Assembly (NCBI GenBank): GCA_900552655.1
Contig: USAE01000035.1
Coordinates: forward strand, 1 to 16,881
Length of the DNA stretch: 16,881 bases
Reading direction: 5' to 3'
Source: an uncultured Clostridium sp.
GTDB lineage: Bacteria > Bacillota > Clostridia > TANB77 > CAG-508
Made by a program: the position numbers and the translations under genes
In this document: in pieces, positions 13,904-16,881 of the stretch
How the letters are laid out: each line of letters begins with the position of its first letter
Numbering within the stretch: the first letter of the stretch is position 1
The notes under the pieces: generated by a model
The model's input: only the letters and a program-made list of their open reading frames with translations
Told to the model about the DNA's origin: nothing
Database searches by the model: none

Positions 13904-14479
13904 ATGAAAATAATAGGAGTAACAGGAAGTTCTGGAGCAGGAAAAGATACATTATGCGAAATTCTAGAAAATAAATATGAAGCAGAAATAGTAGATGCAG
14001 ATAAGATAGCAAAAGAATTATCTAAAAAAGGAACAATGTATTTTAATTCTATAGTAGAAAGTTTTGGTTCCGGAATAGTAGATAGACAAGGAAAATTAAA
14101 TAGAAAAAAATTAGCAAGTATAATATATGAAGACGACAAAAAAAGAGAAGAATTAAATAAGCTTACTTTTATTTATGTTGTAGATGAAATAAAAAAGAGA
14201 ATAAATAAAATAAAGAAAAAAATAATTGTTGTAAATGCGCCATTATTATTCGAAAGTAATTTAGACCAAGTTTGTGATTTTGTAATAGCTGTAATAGCAG
14301 AAAAAAATATACAGATAGAAAGAATTATGAAAAGGGATAATATAAAAGAAAGTGAAGCAGAAAAAAGGTTAAATATGCAAAATACAAACGATTATTACAT
14401 AGAAAATTCAGACTATGTAATACATAACAAAGGTGATATAAAAGATATAGAAAAACAAATAGAAGATATAAAAATATAA
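13904..14479 (+). CDS. coaE: Dephospho-CoA kinase
   Basis: CoaE catalyses the last step of coenzyme A synthesis: ATP plus dephospho-CoA gives CoA. The 191-residue P-loop kinase starts MKIIGVTGSSGAGKDTL, with Walker A G8 to K14 followed by D15. It continues with VDADKIAKEL (the dephospho-CoA-binding region), GKLNRKKLASIIYED, IIVVNAPLLFES, and the lid Arg region ERIMKRDNIKESEAEKRLNMQ. It ends with the typical NSDYVIHNKGD. The ATG at 13904 follows GGGAGG at good spacing and is better than an in-frame upstream ATG at 13838 that lies within the preceding gene. A terminator follows directly. Confidence 0.93.
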   Translation: MKIIGVTGSSGAGKDTLCEILENKYEAEIVDADKIAKELSKKGTMYFNSIVESFGSGIVDRQGKLNRKKLASIIYEDDKKREELNKLTFIYVVDEIKKRINKIKKKIIVVNAPLLFESNLDQVCDFVIAVIAEKNIQIERIMKRDNIKESEAEKRLNMQNTNDYYIENSDYVIHNKGDIKDIEKQIEDIKI

Positions 14480-14480
14480 T

Positions 14481-14511
14481 AAAAAAACCGACTAATAAAG
14501 TCGGTTTTTTT
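14481..14511 (+). terminator. Intrinsic terminator after coaE
   Basis: AAAAAACCGACT and AGTCGGTTTTTT pair around a short AATAA loop, ending in a T-run just after the coaE stop. A-tract and T-tract symmetry allows use on both strands. Confidence 0.9.
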
Positions 14512-14560
14512 ATTGGTTACAATACCATGTCTTTATGCTTGATTATTATAAAAAAAGATA

Positions 14561-14600
14561 AAAATCGGGATTTTAAGGACCGTACTCGAATCCCGATTTT
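14561..14600. repeat. Perfect 12-bp inverted repeat with 16-base loop
   Basis: AAAATCGGGATT (14561-14572) and AATCCCGATTTT (14589-14600) form a stem; the loop 14573-14588 is relatively GC-rich (GGACCGTACTCG). It could be a second terminator (it ends TTTT), a regulatory hairpin, or a small repeat of the genome. Confidence 0.7.
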
Positions 14601-14637
14601 AACTCTGTTACAAAAATATTACATTTCAGTTATTTTA

Positions 14638-14681
14638 TTGAAATGAAAACAACAATGACATATAATTAACAAAAATGTCAT
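14638..14681 (+). promoter_or_regulatory. Sigma-A promoter with overlapping operator-like inverted repeat
   Basis: TTGAAA (14638-14643) and TATAAT (14661-14666) are separated by 17 bases, near consensus. An inverted repeat ATGACAT (14655-14661) and ATGTCAT (14675-14681) spans the -10 and the expected transcript start, a place suited to a repressor. A second small repeat, CATTTCA/TGAAATG (14622-14628, 14639-14645), overlaps the -35. Confidence 0.65.
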
Positions 14682-14693
14682 AAAAGAGGAGTA

Positions 14694-15518
14694 ATGAGTA
14701 TGTATAATGAAAGTTTTGCAGACATGTTATTAAATGAAAGAAAATTATCTGAAAAAATGAAGATATTGTTATATTTTAAAAAGAAACACGATTGCTTTTT
14801 TGACAATACAGTAATATTTAAAGCAGAAATATGTAGAATGTTTTTAGAACATTCTAAGCCAGATGTAGACAATAACTTAGTTTTAACAGCATGTTTGGTT
14901 TATGCGTGTAAAAAAAGTATAATTGCATTTACAGAAGAAAAAAGAAAAACATATTTACACGAAAGTGCAACATATTTAGAAGAATTAGGCTTTGACGAAA
15001 GATTCTGTAGAATTTGTGAGCAAGCTAATAGAATTGCAAATATTATGCCAAGAGATAAAGAAGGGGATATATTAGAATTAATAGATAATTTTGGTATGCT
15101 TTTAGATAGAGATGACAGAAGAGCTTTTAACCCAACAGAGGCTTTATTTGTTTTAGAAAACGAAAATTTAAAAGATTTAGACAATATATATTTACAAGAC
15201 TTTAAAGAATTTGTTATGGAACTCGAAAATTTAGAAACTCTTGGGTTAGATAAGAGCAAGATAATAACAAGATGGCAAACAAAAATAAATACACTTCCAA
15301 AATATAATATAGCAAAAGGAATTAATGCAGCTATAGATTATAGGACTACAGCAAAGAAATTATATATAGAAGGCAAAAAACTAGAAGTTAATAAAAATGG
15401 AATAAGAGATAATAAACAAGAAATAAATGCAGATAGAAGAATAAAACATGAATTAGCAAGACAAATAGACGAAGAACATAAATTTTCTGACTTGCTAAAT
15501 ATAAGTGGGGAGGACTAA
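14694..15518 (+). CDS. Unrecognised 274-residue soluble protein, operon partner of the EndoQ-like nuclease
   Basis: I do not recognise the family. The product is soluble, with no signal peptide or membrane segment, and mostly helical by composition. The N-terminal 160 residues include NLVLTACLVYACKKS and EELGFDERFCRICEQANRIA, a helical pattern that could be a degenerate HD-type or cyclin-like bundle, but no metal-binding HD pair is evident. The C-terminal part (about 200-274) is charged and partly repetitive (KKLYIEGKKLEVNKNG, ADRRIKHELARQIDEEHKFSD). An AGAGGAG site precedes ATG 14694; a second in-frame ATG is at 14700. A near-consensus promoter lies upstream. The stop is three bases before the EndoQ-like gene, so the two are almost certainly co-expressed. 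Confidence 0.8.
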   Translation: MSMYNESFADMLLNERKLSEKMKILLYFKKKHDCFFDNTVIFKAEICRMFLEHSKPDVDNNLVLTACLVYACKKSIIAFTEEKRKTYLHESATYLEELGFDERFCRICEQANRIANIMPRDKEGDILELIDNFGMLLDRDDRRAFNPTEALFVLENENLKDLDNIYLQDFKEFVMELENLETLGLDKSKIITRWQTKINTLPKYNIAKGINAAIDYRTTAKKLYIEGKKLEVNKNGIRDNKQEINADRRIKHELARQIDEEHKFSDLLNISGED

Positions 15519-15521
15519 AAA

Positions 15522-16727
15522 ATGAATGAATTTTTTGCAGATTTGCATGTACATATAGGTAGAGCAGAAAATAACAAACCAATAAAAATAACAGCAGCAA
15601 GAAGTTTAAATTTTGCAAATATTGCAAAAGAATGTGAAGAAAGAAAAGGAATAAATATTGTAGGAATTATAGACTGTGCATCTCCATATGTAATTGCAGA
15701 TATAGAAGAATTTTTAAAAACAGGTGATGCATACGAATTAGAAGACGGAGGAATTATATATAAAGATAAAGTTTGCATAATACTAGGAAGTGAAACAGAA
15801 ACTTCTGAAATAGGTAGAAATGGTAAAAAAGGTTCTGCACATAACTTATGCTATTTTCCTCATTTAAAAGATATAAAAGCATATTCAGAAGAAATGAAAA
15901 ATCATATAAAGAATATAACTTTAAGTACACAAAGATCAGACCTATCTGGTTATGAGCTAATAGATATAGTAGAAAAGCATAATGGTATATTAATACCAGC
16001 ACATATTTTTACACCATTTAAAAGTTATTATGGAAATTGTACAGATAGACTAAAAGATATATTTAAAGAAAAATACGAGAAAGTTTTTGCAGTTGAATTA
16101 GGCTTAAGTTCTGATACATACTTAGCAGATATGATATCAGAATTAGAAGATAAAACATTCCTTACAAATTCTGATGCACATTCATTGCCAAAAATAGCAA
16201 GAGAATATAATAAAGTCCAAATGGAAGACATATCTTTTAAAGAACTTGTTAAAGCACTAAAAAACGAAGATGGAAGAAAAATTATTTCTAATTATGGTTT
16301 AGACCCAAAACTTGGTAAATACCATAGAACCTATTGTGATGCTTGTAATTCTACAATTCAAACTAAAGAACCTGTAGAAGAATGCCCATATTGTGGAAGT
16401 AATAAAGTTACATTTGGTGTTTTTGACAGAATAGAACTAATAAAAGATAAAGAGGATTCAAAAAGCCCAGAGTTTAGGCCAGAATACATATACCAAACAC
16501 CTTTAGGATTTGTTCCTGGTTTGGGGAATAAAACAATAGATAAACTATTAAATAATTTTGGAACAGAAATGAACATATTACATAAATTATCATTTGATGA
16601 TATAGAAGCAGTTGTAGGAAGTAAACTTGCCAAAATTATAGATGAATCTAGAAAAGGAAAACTACTTATAGAAGCAGGTGGTGGTGGAAATTATGGTAAA
16701 GTTTCCACTAAAACATTAGATAGTTAG
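15522..16727 (+). CDS. Endonuclease Q-family nuclease (PHP domain, zinc ribbon, HhH)
   Basis: EndoQ enzymes nick DNA 5' to deaminated or damaged bases such as uracil and hypoxanthine. The 401-residue protein has the full EndoQ order. The N-terminal PHP domain has H9-V-H11 in FADLHVHIG, D-C in VGIIDCASP, ILGSETETSE, the PAHIFTPF loop and TNSDAHS (D218, H220). A zinc ribbon follows with C272-x2-C275 and C288-x2-C291. A C-terminal region contains YQTPLGFVPGLGNKTIDKLL (about 325-345), a helix-hairpin-helix-like DNA-binding motif, and ends IEAGGGGNYGKVS. Metal ligands appear intact. A GGGGAGG site inside the end of the preceding gene serves the ATG at 15522, which indicates coupling. A role in base repair is inferred from homologues in archaea and Bacillus. 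Confidence 0.9.
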   Translation: MNEFFADLHVHIGRAENNKPIKITAARSLNFANIAKECEERKGINIVGIIDCASPYVIADIEEFLKTGDAYELEDGGIIYKDKVCIILGSETETSEIGRNGKKGSAHNLCYFPHLKDIKAYSEEMKNHIKNITLSTQRSDLSGYELIDIVEKHNGILIPAHIFTPFKSYYGNCTDRLKDIFKEKYEKVFAVELGLSSDTYLADMISELEDKTFLTNSDAHSLPKIAREYNKVQMEDISFKELVKALKNEDGRKIISNYGLDPKLGKYHRTYCDACNSTIQTKEPVEECPYCGSNKVTFGVFDRIELIKDKEDSKSPEFRPEYIYQTPLGFVPGLGNKTIDKLLNNFGTEMNILHKLSFDDIEAVVGSKLAKIIDESRKGKLLIEAGGGGNYGKVSTKTLDS

Positions 16728-16785
16728 TTCTAAAATTCATTTTATTACATAGATATTATGTATAAATAATTCTATGGAGGATAAA

Positions 16786-16881
16786 ATGAAAAAAGAAAAA
16801 AATTATGATGAGAAAATAAAAAATATTATAGATATGGTTGAGCTTAACGGGAAAGAAAATTATTATCCAAATGAACTTTCA
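16786..16881 (+). CDS. Start of a gene cut by the window edge; resembles an ABC ATPase interior
   Basis: The first 32 codons are visible: MKKEKNYDEKIKNIIDMVEL, then NGKENYYPNELS. GGAGG (16776-16780) lies five bases before the ATG; an in-frame ATG at 16774 overlaps it. The stretch IIDMVELNGKENYYPNELS looks like the region just before the ABC signature of ATP transporters (usually followed by GGQ or GGE). If so, the usual Walker A region is missing from the N-terminus and this would be a 5'-truncated ATPase. The match is short and the next residues are outside the window, so the identity is uncertain. Confidence 0.5.
   Translation, partial: MKKEKNYDEKIKNIIDMVELNGKENYYPNELS

Noticed and set aside
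1..16881. CRISPR array, tRNA, rRNA or known riboswitch
   Set aside because: No regularly spaced repeats, no cloverleaf-like sequence and no recognisable riboswitch core were seen; the hairpin at 14561-14600 has a T-arm-like CGAATCC but no tRNA body.

Overview
This is a low-GC, AT-rich window whose gene content fits a spore-forming Clostridia-type Firmicute: a cotJ spore-coat operon, Spo0A-type response regulators, TmcAL, RNase HI, CoaE and an EndoQ-type PHP nuclease. The species cannot be named from the sequence.

Region 1 (1-4548). A visibly less AT-rich pair of overlapping tyrosine recombinase genes opens the window. The second is cut off before its catalytic C-terminus and runs in frame into an ECF sigma factor. 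A zinc-finger transmembrane anti-sigma factor, a Spo0A-like response regulator and a GT39-like membrane glycosyltransferase follow on the same strand.

Region 2 (4583-11325) is the core of the window. The cotJA-cotJB-cotJC operon lies on the minus strand, but a 5.72-kb element splits it at the 3' end of cotJB. The element is bounded by a shared 4-bp core, GCCA (4851-4854 and 10572-10575). Joining the outer flanks restores an uninterrupted CotJB C-terminus that overlaps the cotJC start. Joining the inner flanks gives a site with 21-bp half-sites matching as an inverted repeat at 15 of 21 positions, as expected for the attP of a large serine integrase. The element carries that integrase (minus), a 40-codon ORF just upstream of it, its own Spo0A-like response regulator, a secreted V8/glutamyl-endopeptidase-like protease, and three tandem membrane-anchored proteins with a bacterial Ig-like domain. 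The third of these is split at an A_AAA_AAG heptamer. The layout resembles 'skin'-type elements that interrupt sporulation genes and are excised in the mother cell. However, the cotJC copy next to it is frameshifted and truncated, so developmental excision is a hypothesis, and the locus may be decaying.

Region 3 (11331-16881) is mostly housekeeping. It holds tmcAL (minus) with its terminator; divergent rnhA; a frameshifted metallophosphoesterase; coaE with a terminator; then a well-formed promoter driving an unrecognised 274-residue protein and an EndoQ-family nuclease. The right edge holds the first 32 codons of a gene whose start resembles the middle of an ABC ATPase.
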